A DNA stretch of 42,391 nt from Bacteroidaceae bacterium (GCA_017448965.1 JAFSKK010000053.1:1-42391); one strand, 5' to 3'. Numbered from the stretch's first letter, positions 23,814 to 32,685 are shown. The notes: generated by a model from the letters alone, not told the origin. Numbers and translations: made by a program.

Positions 23814-24515
23814 TTATTCTTTACGTGGGTCAATAGATTTAACAACTCCCTGTTCTGGCTTTGTGCGACCGTATGTGCCTGTAACGCTCTTGAGTGCCTC
23901 ATTAGCGTCCATGCCCTTCTTCACAGCCTCCATGAACTTGCCCATGTGAACGTACTCGTAACCACAAACCTCGTTGTCGGCATCGAGGAACATCTTGGTG
24001 ATGTAACCCTCAGTGAGCTGGAGGTAGCGAGTGCCCTTCACCTTGGTGCCATAGAGTGTACCGCACTGAGAAACGAGTCCCTTGCCAAGGTCTTCAAGAC
24101 CTGCACCGATTACGAGACCACCCTCAGAAAAAGCAGACTGAGTACGACCGTAAACAATCTGGAGGAAGAGTTCGCGCATAGCGGTGTTGATAGCGTCGCA
24201 AACGAGGTCGGTGTTGAGCGCCTCAAGGATGGTCTTGCCTGGGAGAATCTCAGATGCCATAGCGGCAGAGTGAGTCATACCAGAGCAACCGATGGTCTCG
24301 ACGAGACACTCTTCGATGATACCTTCCTTCACGTTGAGGGACAACTTGCAGCAACCCTGCTGTGGTGCACACCAACCAATACCGTGTGTCATGCCTGAGA
24401 TGTCCTTAATCTCTTTTGCCTGAATCCACTTTCCTTCTTCTGGAATTGGAGCTGGTCCGTGATTAGGGCCTTTGGCTACACAGCACATTTCCTGTACTTC
24501 TTTAGAATAAACCAT
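23814..24515 (-). CDS. NifU-like iron-sulfur cluster assembly scaffold protein
   Basis: A 233-residue IscU/NifU-N-like protein. Cysteine-bearing stretches are EMCCVAKG (11-12), WCAPQQGCCKLSL (about 48-56), TIGCSGMTHSAAM (about 76) and VSQCGTLYG (about 150); the GCSG motif is typical of scaffold proteins. It is longer than IscU (about 130 aa), with a C-terminal extension (CGYEYVHMGKFMEAV, YGRTKPEQGVVKSIDPRKE). It would assemble or hand over Fe-S clusters in the cytoplasm. It is the partner gene of the GGGtGRT protein. The upstream region has a TAATTTTG box on the minus strand. Confidence 0.88.
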   Translation of the reverse strand: MVYSKEVQEMCCVAKGPNHGPAPIPEEGKWIQAKEIKDISGMTHGIGWCAPQQGCCKLSLNVKEGIIEECLVETIGCSGMTHSAAMASEILPGKTILEALNTDLVCDAINTAMRELFLQIVYGRTQSAFSEGGLVIGAGLEDLGKGLVSQCGTLYGTKVKGTRYLQLTEGYITKMFLDADNEVCGYEYVHMGKFMEAVKKGMDANEALKSVTGTYGRTKPEQGVVKSIDPRKE

Positions 24516-24571
24516 AATTGTAAACCAATTTTATTGTTAATAAAACATGTGTTTTTACATCGAAATGTTTG

Positions 24572-24579
24572 CAAAATTA
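24572..24579 (-). promoter_or_regulatory. Possible -7 box for the NifU-like gene
   Basis: Minus-strand TAATTTTG fits TAnnTTTG, 56 nt before the start codon at 24515. No clear TTG/TTTG lies at the expected distance upstream, so this is a weak call. Confidence 0.35.
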
Positions 24580-24641
24580 GTAAATAAAAATAAGAAGAGA
24601 GAAGTTTTTGAGGAAAAATCTTTGCAAATGGCCGTATTTTT

Positions 24642-24672
24642 TTTGTCGAGATGGAGAAAAGGCGTATCTTTG
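24642..24672 (+). promoter_or_regulatory. Promoter for the DUF6055-like / GH97 operon
   Basis: TTTG (24642-24645), 19 nt, TATCTTTG (24665-24672), 47 nt before the ATG at 24720. It matches the consensus in both boxes and spacing. Confidence 0.8.
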
Positions 24673-24719
24673 CCCCATCGAATTTTACGATTAGCTAACG
24701 AATTAAACTTTTCTTGACA

Positions 24720-26030
24720 ATGAGAAATGGAATGAAAAACTGGTGTAGCATGACCATATTGATGGGCATGCTCATGGGAGGTGTGAATCATGCTATTGCA
24801 CAAGCCCCCAACGAGAAACAGATGGCCACAGCAGTGACCGAACCCGTCAAACACACATTCAAGGCACCTGCGGGGAAAGAGATTTACATTCCCAAAGATA
24901 TGAAGGAAAACGACTTCACGGATGCGGAGTCAAAATGGAGTTATGCACGGTGTGCCTACACGGAAGATGTCATCATCTTCTGGGAGAAGCCTTTCGGCCA
25001 AGACCTCAGCAAAGCACCCGACCTCGACGGGCACAACATGAAGGTGGATCTTCGGAATCTGCTGCTACGCATCCAATCCTTTTACGACTTCTACAAGGAT
25101 GAACTTGAGTTCATCAAGCCAGGTTCGAATGCCGACCGTTACCGCATGATGGTGATGCTCAACTATTCGCTCGAAGGCACAGCATACGGAGGTGACTACG
25201 ATGGTGTGATTGGAGCACTTTGGATTGCGCCCAACCGTGTGCAAGACAAGAAGTTAAACTGCATCGCGCATGAGTTGGGTCACTCTTTCCAATCGATGAT
25301 TGCCTGCGACAAGCAAGGCGAGAGTTGGGGAGGTGGCGGCATCTTCGAAATGACGAGCCAATGGATGCTTTGGAATGTCAACCCAGAATGGCCTACCGAT
25401 GAAAACTACCACTGGAAAGCTTTCATCGACCACGCCAACCTGCGTTTCCTCGACGGCGAGAACATCTACCACTCCCCTTATCTGCTGGAATACTGGAGCA
25501 TGAAGCACGGAAAGACCGTCATCGGCAACCTGTTCCGCAACGGCAAGCGTGGCGAAGACCCTGCATCCACCTACATGAAGATGTTCAACATGACCAACGA
25601 AGATTTCGCCAAAGAGGCCGTTGACTGCTATTCCCGCCTGCTCACCTTCGACTTCCCAGGCAAACACGAGATGAACAAGAAGTATGCGGGCGAGTTTGTC
25701 AACAACAAGCCTCTACAGGTATTTGGTGCCAATGTCATCAAAATCGACACGAAGGGAAAGAGGGTGGCAAAAGTGAAGTTCACAGGCAACGGCAAGGAAG
25801 ACGGTTTCGCCTATCGTCTGGTGGCGGTGAACGAAAGGGCTCATGCCACTTATGGCGATATCTGCACGAAGAAGAAGGGCACCGCAACGCTCAACCTTCC
25901 TGCCGACACGAGGGACGTGTACTTGGTGGTGACCGCGTATCCGCTTGGCGAATACAAACCTTATACGTTCAATCCATACAGCGGTGAGAAGCCTGAAGCA
26001 CCACACATTTACACATATAATATAAAGTAG
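24720..26030 (+). CDS. Secreted DUF6055-like zincin (putative metallopeptidase)
   Basis: A 436-residue exported protein. The signal peptide spans about 1-27 (ILMGMLMGGVNHAIAQA). The putative zinc site is HELGHSFQ (His184, Glu185, His188), inside CIAHELGHSFQSMI. Downstream GGIFEMTSQWMLW and a C-terminal beta domain (KVKFTGNGKEDGFAYRLVAV) follow. The arrangement resembles the DUF6055 family; I am fairly but not fully sure of that name. It could be a peptidase acting on glycoproteins, given the GH97 gene 4 nt downstream. A TTG six bases upstream opens the frame, but the ATG at 24720 is the more likely start. Confidence 0.78.
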   Translation: MRNGMKNWCSMTILMGMLMGGVNHAIAQAPNEKQMATAVTEPVKHTFKAPAGKEIYIPKDMKENDFTDAESKWSYARCAYTEDVIIFWEKPFGQDLSKAPDLDGHNMKVDLRNLLLRIQSFYDFYKDELEFIKPGSNADRYRMMVMLNYSLEGTAYGGDYDGVIGALWIAPNRVQDKKLNCIAHELGHSFQSMIACDKQGESWGGGGIFEMTSQWMLWNVNPEWPTDENYHWKAFIDHANLRFLDGENIYHSPYLLEYWSMKHGKTVIGNLFRNGKRGEDPASTYMKMFNMTNEDFAKEAVDCYSRLLTFDFPGKHEMNKKYAGEFVNNKPLQVFGANVIKIDTKGKRVAKVKFTGNGKEDGFAYRLVAVNERAHATYGDICTKKKGTATLNLPADTRDVYLVVTAYPLGEYKPYTFNPYSGEKPEAPHIYTYNIK

Positions 26031-26034
26031 GCAC

Positions 26035-28113
26035 ATGAAACGCATATTTTTTACCTATTGCATGCTGGCATTCGTGTTGGGCATACAGGCACAAAACGCC
26101 ACCCTTGAGGACAATGTGAACCTCACCTCTCCCGACGGAAAGTTGAAAGTCATCATCAACACCCACGATAACAACCTCAGTTACAGCCTCTTCGAGGGCA
26201 ACATCACCGACCGTAACATCTATGCGGCGGAGAACCACATTGCCCTCAACATCGAGGGAATGGGCAAGAGCCAGTATACTATCTCTTATCCCAAAAGAGT
26301 GAAGGAGCACTTCGATGCACCGAACTACAAACTCACCTCTTTCGACGATGAGTACAACCAAGTCATCGTGAAGAACAGGAACGGTGTGAACGTGGAGTTC
26401 CGTGCCTACAACAGCGGTATCGCCTACCGCTTCTTCACCACATCGACCCCGAAAGAATGGAAGGTGCTGGACGAGGTGGCAGAGTTCAATTTTATTGATG
26501 ACCCGACCGCTTATCTTCCCTACTCCACCAATGAGAAGAACCCGAAGGCAATGGCCTTTCAAGCCACCTATGATGTCGCTCCACTCTCCCAGATGAAGAA
26601 CCTCGAGGCATTCCTTCCTGCCACCGTCGATTGCGGCAAAGCGAAGGTGACCATTCTCGAAACAGATGTGGAAAACTACCCAGGTTTATTCCTTCTTCCT
26701 ATAGATGATAAAGAAAAGGGAATCATACGTTTAGAAAAATCTATTCAAGGAATGGTTGCAGACTTTCCCTCCTATCCTAAGACCTTCGATTTCTATCCTT
26801 GGAGGCAACAGAAACACGTCACGTCTTCTGAAAACTTCATCGCTAAAGGTAAAGGCAATCGCACCTTTCCGTGGCGCGTGTTGGTCATCACTCATGATGA
26901 TAAGGAAATGCCCGCCAACACCCTCGCTTATCAGTTGGCGTCCCCTTCACGCATCAAGGGAAACACCTCCTGGATACGTCCTGGCAAAGTGGCATGGGAC
27001 TGGTGGAACGACTGGGGCATCAGCGGTGTGGGCTTCAAGGCTGGCATCAACCAGGAAACTTACAAACACTACATCGACTTTGCCGCTAAACATGGATTGG
27101 AGTACATCATTCTCGACGAAGGTTGGTACAACCCCAAGAGTGGAGATATGCTCACAGTCATTCCCGAACTGAATCTGCCAGAACTGGTGCGATATGGTCA
27201 GCAGAAGAATGTCGGCATCATCCTATGGACGGTATTCAATGTGCTTGACGCTCAGTTGGATCAAGCCTGCAAGAAATATGCCGCAATGGGCATCAAAGGC
27301 TTCAAGGTGGATTTTCTGGACAGATATGACCAAGAGGCCACTGAGATGATTTATCGCATCGCCGAACGTTGTGCACAAAGCCATTTGATGCTCGACTATC
27401 ATGGTATTTTTGCCCCACAAGGCATTACACGCACCTACCCCAATGTCATCAACTTTGAAGCGGTCTTCGGTATGGAAGAAGTGAAGTGGACAGAACGCCA
27501 CACCATACAGAAAGATGGCAAAACTGTGAATGAACCATCGAAGGATATGCCCCTTTACGATGTCACATTCCCCTTCATCCGTGGTATGGTGGGGCCTGTC
27601 GATTTCACTCCAGGCGGCATGCGCAACGCCTCAAAAGCCGACTACCAGCCCATCTACAACAATCCGATGACGATGGGCACACGCTGTCACCAATTGGCTC
27701 ACTACATCGTGCATGAATCACCCCTCACCATGCTGGCCGACAACCCGACCGCATACGAGAAGGAACCCGAATGCACCGAGTTTATCGCCTCCCTTCCCAC
27801 GGTGTATGACGAGATGCGAGTGCTCAGCGGCAAAATGTGCGAATACCTCATCGTTGCGCGCAGAAAGGGCAACGATTGGTATGTGGCTGGTGAGACCAAT
27901 TGGGAGAGTCGAGATGTGGAGATCAGCGCTGAATTCCTTCCTGCTGGCACTTACGAACTCACCGCTTTCTTTGATGGCATCAATGCAGACAAGACCGCTA
28001 CGGACTACAATGTGTGGAAACAGCAGTTCACCTTACCTGTCAGCACCAACAGGGCAGTTAAGCTACACATGACCAGCGGCGGAGGCTTTGCAGCCAAACT
28101 CATCCGAAAGTAA
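26035..28113 (+). CDS. Glycoside hydrolase family 97 (SusB-like fold), retaining-type residues
   Basis: A 692-residue exported enzyme with signal peptide MKRIFFTYCMLAFVLGIQAQ. It has an N-terminal beta-sandwich (about 30-290), a TIM barrel (about 300-590) and a C-terminal beta domain. Barrel signatures are WDWWNDWGISGVGFKAGINQ, YIILDEGWY, KVDFLDR and NVINFEAVFGME. In GH97, inverting members (SusB) lack the Asp of KVDF, whereas retaining ones (BtGH97b, an alpha-galactosidase) use it as nucleophile. Here Asp426 is present, and Glu481 lies 55 residues on, the same spacing as the D415/E470 pair recalled for BtGH97b. A retaining alpha-galactosidase-like activity is therefore favoured. No SusC/SusD pair lies nearby. 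Confidence 0.93.
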   Translation: MKRIFFTYCMLAFVLGIQAQNATLEDNVNLTSPDGKLKVIINTHDNNLSYSLFEGNITDRNIYAAENHIALNIEGMGKSQYTISYPKRVKEHFDAPNYKLTSFDDEYNQVIVKNRNGVNVEFRAYNSGIAYRFFTTSTPKEWKVLDEVAEFNFIDDPTAYLPYSTNEKNPKAMAFQATYDVAPLSQMKNLEAFLPATVDCGKAKVTILETDVENYPGLFLLPIDDKEKGIIRLEKSIQGMVADFPSYPKTFDFYPWRQQKHVTSSENFIAKGKGNRTFPWRVLVITHDDKEMPANTLAYQLASPSRIKGNTSWIRPGKVAWDWWNDWGISGVGFKAGINQETYKHYIDFAAKHGLEYIILDEGWYNPKSGDMLTVIPELNLPELVRYGQQKNVGIILWTVFNVLDAQLDQACKKYAAMGIKGFKVDFLDRYDQEATEMIYRIAERCAQSHLMLDYHGIFAPQGITRTYPNVINFEAVFGMEEVKWTERHTIQKDGKTVNEPSKDMPLYDVTFPFIRGMVGPVDFTPGGMRNASKADYQPIYNNPMTMGTRCHQLAHYIVHESPLTMLADNPTAYEKEPECTEFIASLPTVYDEMRVLSGKMCEYLIVARRKGNDWYVAGETNWESRDVEISAEFLPAGTYELTAFFDGINADKTATDYNVWKQQFTLPVSTNRAVKLHMTSGGGFAAKLIRK

Positions 28114-28144
28114 ATCTTTTCGAAACCTTACAGAAACCATACCA

Positions 28145-28197
28145 ACCGGGAGGGAGGGCTGTTCATCATGAGCAGCCCGCCCTCCCGGTCCGTTTTT
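28145..28197 (+). terminator. Strong terminator after GH97
   Basis: A GC-rich stem of about 18 bp (CCGGGAGGGAGGGCTG pairing with CAGCCCGCCCTCCCGG, with one bulged base) is followed by CCGTTTTTCTG. It starts about 32 nt after the GH97 stop. Confidence 0.8.
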
Positions 28198-28301
28198 CTG
28201 CGATATATTGGTGGCTCGATGGATATGAGAGAACTGAAGCCATTTGACATATAAGGAGAAGAACGGCAGCAGTAGCAATGATGGCATGGATGATGCTGAT
28301 T

Positions 28302-28370
28302 ACCGACGTCCCCGATGTCGGTCGACCGATGTCCCCGATGTCGGTTGACCGATGTCGGGGACGTCGGTTT
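28302..28370. repeat. Three-unit 23-bp palindromic repeat array
   Basis: Units at 28302-28324, 28325-28347 and 28348-28370. Units 1 and 2 are of the form ACCGA(C/T)GTCCCCGATGTCGG; unit 3 is the same motif inverted (GTCGGGGACGTCGG). The reverse complement of unit 3 matches unit 1 at 19 of 21 positions, so the array can fold into one long hairpin with unit 2 in the loop. It lies between the GH97 terminator and the sigma-factor promoter, in a 407-bp gap without genes. Confidence 0.88.
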
Positions 28371-28444
28371 TGAGGTGATTCTTCTGCCCCTCATGCGGTT
28401 TGGCTGTTCGGTCAGAGGTGGAAACAGGGAAAAACCATATTCGA

Positions 28445-28476
28445 TTTGCAAAAAGTGGGGTTTTTCTGTAATATTG
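28445..28476 (+). promoter_or_regulatory. Probable promoter for the ECF sigma operon
   Basis: TTTG (28445-28448), 20 nt, TAATATTG (28469-28476), which has one mismatch to TAnnTTTG. It is 44 nt upstream of the sigma-factor ATG. The operon might also be autoregulated through a different, sigma-specific promoter that cannot be recognised here. Confidence 0.5.
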
Positions 28477-28520
28477 TGCCGAGAAAGCGTGTATATCATA
28501 GTAGAAACAGCTGAAAACGC

Positions 28521-29081
28521 ATGAAACAGACAACAGACATAGGAAGACTGGTGGAGGCTGCGCAGCGAGGCGATGGACAGGCTTGCGGTGTGCTCGTGAA
28601 ACGGTGCGGACAGCCTGTGTTCTCGCTCCTGCTGCGAATGGGGATTGACACGCTCGATGCCGAGGAACTGACGCAGGACGTGCTGCTGCGCGGTTTGCAA
28701 CACATCGACGACTACGACCCCATTCAGGCATCGCTCCCCACGTGGTTCTGCCGCATCGCCTACCGTATGGCCCTCAACCACTTGCGTCGAAAGGAGGTGC
28801 AGCCGCTCTCGGTCGATGCCGACGAGGGAGTGACCGACGAAGCCAATCTGCAGATGGTGCGCCACTATCAGGAACCCGACAACAGCATGGTGGATCGGCT
28901 GCAAGAGGCCATCGGTCTGCTGGATCCCGACGAGCAGACGCTCATCTCCTTGTTCTACTACGACGAGTTGCCCCTCCGCGACATCGCCTACATCACGGGG
29001 CAGTCGGCCAATGCACTCGCCGTGCGCCTCTACCGCATCAGACAGAAACTCCACAAATGGATTAAACACGAATCATCATGA
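28521..29081 (+). CDS. ECF-type RNA polymerase sigma factor
   Basis: A 186-residue sigma-70 family ECF factor. Region 2 spans about 15-85: ACGVLVKRCGQPVFSLLLRM, then the -10-binding helix DAEELTQDVLLRGLQHIDDY, then PTWFCRIAYRMALNHLRRKE. Region 4 spans about 122-180: LDPDEQTLISLFYYDELPLR, then the helix-turn-helix DIAYITGQSANALAVRLYRI. It directs RNA polymerase to a small regulon, most likely including its own operon. It overlaps the next gene by 4 nt (ATGA). The three-gene order with an anti-sigma-like protein and an STN-bearing outer-membrane protein fits trans-envelope signalling. Confidence 0.94.
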   Translation: MKQTTDIGRLVEAAQRGDGQACGVLVKRCGQPVFSLLLRMGIDTLDAEELTQDVLLRGLQHIDDYDPIQASLPTWFCRIAYRMALNHLRRKEVQPLSVDADEGVTDEANLQMVRHYQEPDNSMVDRLQEAIGLLDPDEQTLISLFYYDELPLRDIAYITGQSANALAVRLYRIRQKLHKWIKHESS

Positions 29082-29665
29082 AACAGAACCTTCCCCCTGA
29101 AACAGAGCAGATGCTCAGGGCTGATGCGAACCTGCACGAAGCCCTCCGCCGCCGGCATGCCGACGAGCCTCAACTGCCCGACGACTTCGCACAGAGGCTG
29201 CAAGCGCGCATCCGTGCCGAACATGAGAAGAAACCTGTGAGCCTCCACACCCACCGATGGAGGAACATGGCCGCCGCATTGGTCGGTGTATTATTGGTTG
29301 TAGGCGGCTTGGCCTTTGCAGCGGTGCGCCTCACCTTCCTCAGACAGGAGGAGCCGCTATGCAGCGATAGCATCGCTGCCCAGAGGAAGGAGGAGACGAG
29401 GGCTGAGAGCGACAGCATCACCTGTTTCCGCAACACGCGGTTGGACAGCCTGTTGCTCGTGGTGGGCAGCCACTATCGCCATGCGGTGGTGTTCATCGAC
29501 GAGGAGCCGCAATCCTTGCGTTTCTCCATCGACTGGAACCATGAGCGTCCGCTGGCCGACTTCCTCGCCACAATAAACGAGTTTGAGGGCTTACAACTCA
29601 CCGCCGAGAGAGATACCCTCTATGTGGAATCGGTGGAAGAGGAAAGAGAGGAGGACGAGCCATGA
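29078..29665 (+). CDS. Putative anti-sigma factor, single-pass membrane protein with DUF4974/STN-like C-terminus
   Basis: A 195-residue protein. A charged N-terminal region (about 1-63) is predicted cytoplasmic and suited to binding the sigma factor. One membrane helix follows (about 65-87, MAAALVGVLLVVGGLAFAAV). The periplasmic part ends in LRFSIDWNHERPLADFLATI, then EGLQLTAERDTLYVESV, which resembles the DUF4974 tail of FecR-like anti-sigma factors and STN half-domains. A full FecR domain is absent, so it is shorter than classical FecR proteins (about 300 aa). Start and stop overlap its neighbours by 4 nt each, showing tight coupling. The anti-sigma role is inferred from topology and position. 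Confidence 0.78.
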   Translation: MKQNLPPETEQMLRADANLHEALRRRHADEPQLPDDFAQRLQARIRAEHEKKPVSLHTHRWRNMAAALVGVLLVVGGLAFAAVRLTFLRQEEPLCSDSIAAQRKEETRAESDSITCFRNTRLDSLLLVVGSHYRHAVVFIDEEPQSLRFSIDWNHERPLADFLATINEFEGLQLTAERDTLYVESVEEEREEDEP

Positions 29666-32600
29666 GACATTTTCTCCCATGTCTTCTCCTGTATGTGTCG
29701 CTCGGCATTTCAGCCCAAACCATCAGCCACACTTTCCGAAGCGAACCGCTGGCTCAAGCCCTCGAAGTCCTCCAGAACGAGCAGCACACCTACCACATCA
29801 CCTTCATCCACAACGAACTGGAAGACCTCATGGTGACCGCCACCCTCAAGAACCTCTCCGTACCCGAAGCCGTGGAGCGCATCTGCAAGGGACTGCCGCT
29901 AAAGGTGAAAGTGAAGGACAAGGACATCTTCGTGCAGTATAAAAAGAAGGCAAAAGTGCACACCATGATCTTGCAAGGCAAGGTGCTGGACAGCCGCACC
30001 CACAACGACCTGCCGGGCGCGATGGTTTATCTGCTCGCAAAGGACAGCACCGTGCTCGACTCCTGCCACGCCAAGAGTTTCTGGCAGCAGGACGACAAGA
30101 GCGGTTACACGGCCGATTTCAGCTTCACTGTGCCACAAACCCAAGACACCTACATCTTCAAGGCACAGATGGGCGGCTACGAGACGGGCTACTTGGAATA
30201 TGCCATCAACACCCTGCACCGCCGCGAGTTCTCCCGCCATCTGCCACCCATCTATCTGCTGGAGGCTGGACGAATGCTGAAGGAAGTGGTGGTGACAGCC
30301 ACGAAAGTGAAGTTCTACCACAAGGGCGACACGGTGGTGTATGATGCCAGTGCCTTCCAGTTGGCCGAGGGCAGCATGCTCGATGCCCTTGTGAAGCAAC
30401 TGCCCGGCGTGGAACTGAAGAGCGACGGCCGCATCCTGCACAACGGCAAGTTTGTGGAGAGCCTGCTGCTGAACGGCAGAGACTTCTTCAAGGGCGACAA
30501 CCGCGTGATGCTCGACAACCTGCCTGCCTACACGGTGAAACAGATAGAGTTCTACGACAAGTATGGCGAGAAGAGCGAGTTCCTCGGACAGCAGATGGAG
30601 AGCGACAAGGCATACGTGATGGACGTGAAACTGAAGAAAGAATACAGCATCGGCTATCTGGCCAACCTCGAGGCAGGTGGCGGCACCGACGAACGCTACT
30701 TGGCACGCCTCTTTGCCATGCGCTTCACCGACCACTCCCATCTGGCGGCCTATGCCAACGCCAACAACCTGAACGACGACACCCGTCCGGGCGAAGACGA
30801 CAATTGGCATCGGAACGATGAGACAGGGCGCGCCACCCAGCAGCAGGGAGGAATGGACTACAACGTGGATGCCCGCAACAAGAAGTGGAATGCGCAGGGC
30901 AACGCCCGATTCTTCCACTCCAAGCGTGACCTGCAAACCACCACTCACCGCACGAACTTCCTATCCACCGGCGACACCTACGAGCGCAGCCGCAGCATGG
31001 CCGACGACCGCTCCTTCAGGCTGAGCACGTGGAACCAGTTCCGCTACAACTTCCCGAAGGTGCAACTCACCCTCACGCCCAGCCTCACCTACAACTGGAC
31101 GAACAACCACTCACGGTTCCTCTCCTCGGCCTTCACAGCCACCGACTCGCCCATCAACACGAATCAGCAGCAAGGCATCCTGCGCGGACACGAACTGCGC
31201 GCCGCCTTCACTGCCAAAGCAACATTTAAGATAGAGCACTCCGACGACTACTACGAACTGGAGACCAACATGAACTACCGCAACACAGACGATGACCGTT
31301 TCAACCGCCAGCAGGTGACAGGCAAAACCTCCCTCTTCGCCGACCAGTACTTCAAGAACCATCCCGACCGTTATCAGAACATCTGGACACAAGCCATGTA
31401 TCACTGGGCCATCAAGCAAAGCATGTCGCTCGATGCCAGCATCAGCTACGAGCATCGCAACACCCGCAAGGAGCAGTCGCTCTATCTGCTCGACCGCCTC
31501 GACAGCCACGACAGTATCGGCACTCTCCCCTCCGTTGCCGAGTACGAACGGACAATGGACAGAAGCAACAGCTACGACAGCCACCTCAGCGAGGACTACT
31601 ACGCCGTCCACCCCATCCTCTGGTGGTTCCCCAAGACCAAAGGCGGCCGTTGGAGCATCAGCCTCCGTTTGCCCATGCGGGTGCAGCACCAGCGGCTCCA
31701 CTATCAGCGAGGCACGGTCGATACCACCATCGTGCGCACCCCCTTCCTTGTGGCCTCAGAATGGAACTATGCCCAATGGCGCAGCAACGATGGAAAGTAC
31801 ACCGTCTTCATCCAGCCACAAGTGGCGGCATCGGCTCCTGCCCTCCAACACTTTGTCGACATCCGCGATGCCACCGACCCACTGAACATCCACCTGGGCA
31901 ACAACGACCTCGGCAACACCTATCGCTATAGCCTGCGTGTTCACATGGTCAAAAGGCTCCAAGAGCAGCAAATCTTCAAAGTGGTGGGCTTTGAATGTCA
32001 ATGTGTACAGAATCAGCTGGCCATGAGCCACCTCTACGACCCCGCCACGGGCATACACACCTACCAACCCTTCAGCGTGGATGGCAACTGGAACTTCCGC
32101 ACAGACGCAGGCTTTGAGATGCCGCTCGACAAACCCAAACGATTGTTCATGAGTGCAGCCACCTCTTTCACCTTCGTCCATAACGTGGATTTGACAGGCA
32201 CGGCCACCTTGCAGCGCAGCACCGTCAACACCACGGGTTGGACACCCGAAGTGGAAATGTCCTACAAGCTCAACGGACAGAACAACGTGAAACTGAGCGT
32301 AGCCCCCACATGGCAATGGCTGTCCAGCCCCCGCGAAGACTTCAAGAGTTCCCACACCACCGACTTCAAGAGCACCCTCACTGCCCTCGTGACCCTGCCG
32401 TGGAAGGTGCAACTCGCCACCGACCTGACACTCTACAGCCGCCGAGGCTACAACGACGCTTCGATGAACGACACAGAATGGTGCTGGAACGCCCGCCTCT
32501 CACGCCCCTTCATGAAAGGGAGCCTCATCCTGATGCTCGACGGCTTCGACCTGCTCAACCAACTGAACAACATCACCCAGACGATGAATGCACAGGGCAG

Positions 32601-32685
32601 AACGGAGACATGGACCAACACCCTGCATCGCTACTTGCTCTTTCACGCCGTGTGGCGACTGAACAAGCAACCGAAAAGAAAGTAA
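29662..32685 (+). CDS. STN-domain outer-membrane beta-barrel (TonB-dependent receptor-like) protein
   Basis: The 1007 residues start with a signal peptide (about 1-18, LLLYVSLGISAQ). An STN domain (about 20-92; EPLAQALEVLQNEQ, LKNLSVPEAVERICKGLPLK) follows, as in FecA-like receptors that signal to an anti-sigma factor. Next is a carboxypeptidase-regulatory-like beta module (about 103-200, LQGKVLDSRTHNDLPGAMVY). A plug-like region (about 205-330) contains LKEVVVTATKVKFYHKGDTV, LKQLPGVELKSDG and LLLNGRDFFKGD. The remainder is a long beta-barrel with the alternating aromatic pattern and ends WRLNKQPKRK. I see no clear TonB box beyond VVVTA. It probably senses or imports a ligand; identity unknown. 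Confidence 0.88.
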   Translation: MRHFLPCLLLYVSLGISAQTISHTFRSEPLAQALEVLQNEQHTYHITFIHNELEDLMVTATLKNLSVPEAVERICKGLPLKVKVKDKDIFVQYKKKAKVHTMILQGKVLDSRTHNDLPGAMVYLLAKDSTVLDSCHAKSFWQQDDKSGYTADFSFTVPQTQDTYIFKAQMGGYETGYLEYAINTLHRREFSRHLPPIYLLEAGRMLKEVVVTATKVKFYHKGDTVVYDASAFQLAEGSMLDALVKQLPGVELKSDGRILHNGKFVESLLLNGRDFFKGDNRVMLDNLPAYTVKQIEFYDKYGEKSEFLGQQMESDKAYVMDVKLKKEYSIGYLANLEAGGGTDERYLARLFAMRFTDHSHLAAYANANNLNDDTRPGEDDNWHRNDETGRATQQQGGMDYNVDARNKKWNAQGNARFFHSKRDLQTTTHRTNFLSTGDTYERSRSMADDRSFRLSTWNQFRYNFPKVQLTLTPSLTYNWTNNHSRFLSSAFTATDSPINTNQQQGILRGHELRAAFTAKATFKIEHSDDYYELETNMNYRNTDDDRFNRQQVTGKTSLFADQYFKNHPDRYQNIWTQAMYHWAIKQSMSLDASISYEHRNTRKEQSLYLLDRLDSHDSIGTLPSVAEYERTMDRSNSYDSHLSEDYYAVHPILWWFPKTKGGRWSISLRLPMRVQHQRLHYQRGTVDTTIVRTPFLVASEWNYAQWRSNDGKYTVFIQPQVAASAPALQHFVDIRDATDPLNIHLGNNDLGNTYRYSLRVHMVKRLQEQQIFKVVGFECQCVQNQLAMSHLYDPATGIHTYQPFSVDGNWNFRTDAGFEMPLDKPKRLFMSAATSFTFVHNVDLTGTATLQRSTVNTTGWTPEVEMSYKLNGQNNVKLSVAPTWQWLSSPREDFKSSHTTDFKSTLTALVTLPWKVQLATDLTLYSRRGYNDASMNDTEWCWNARLSRPFMKGSLILMLDGFDLLNQLNNITQTMNAQGRTETWTNTLHRYLLFHAVWRLNKQPKRK

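Noticed and set aside
24714-24719. TTG at 24714 as start of the DUF6055-like gene
   Set aside because: The ATG two codons later (24720) is a better start and leaves the signal peptide unchanged.
28302-28370. Possible CRISPR array or rho-independent terminator
   Set aside because: There are no spacers and no T-run follows; a clear terminator already lies at 28145-28197.
28128-29069. A 313-codon open frame on the minus strand
   Set aside because: It runs antisense through the terminator, the palindromic array and the ECF sigma gene. The sigma factor on the plus strand has clear family motifs, and the antisense product has none.
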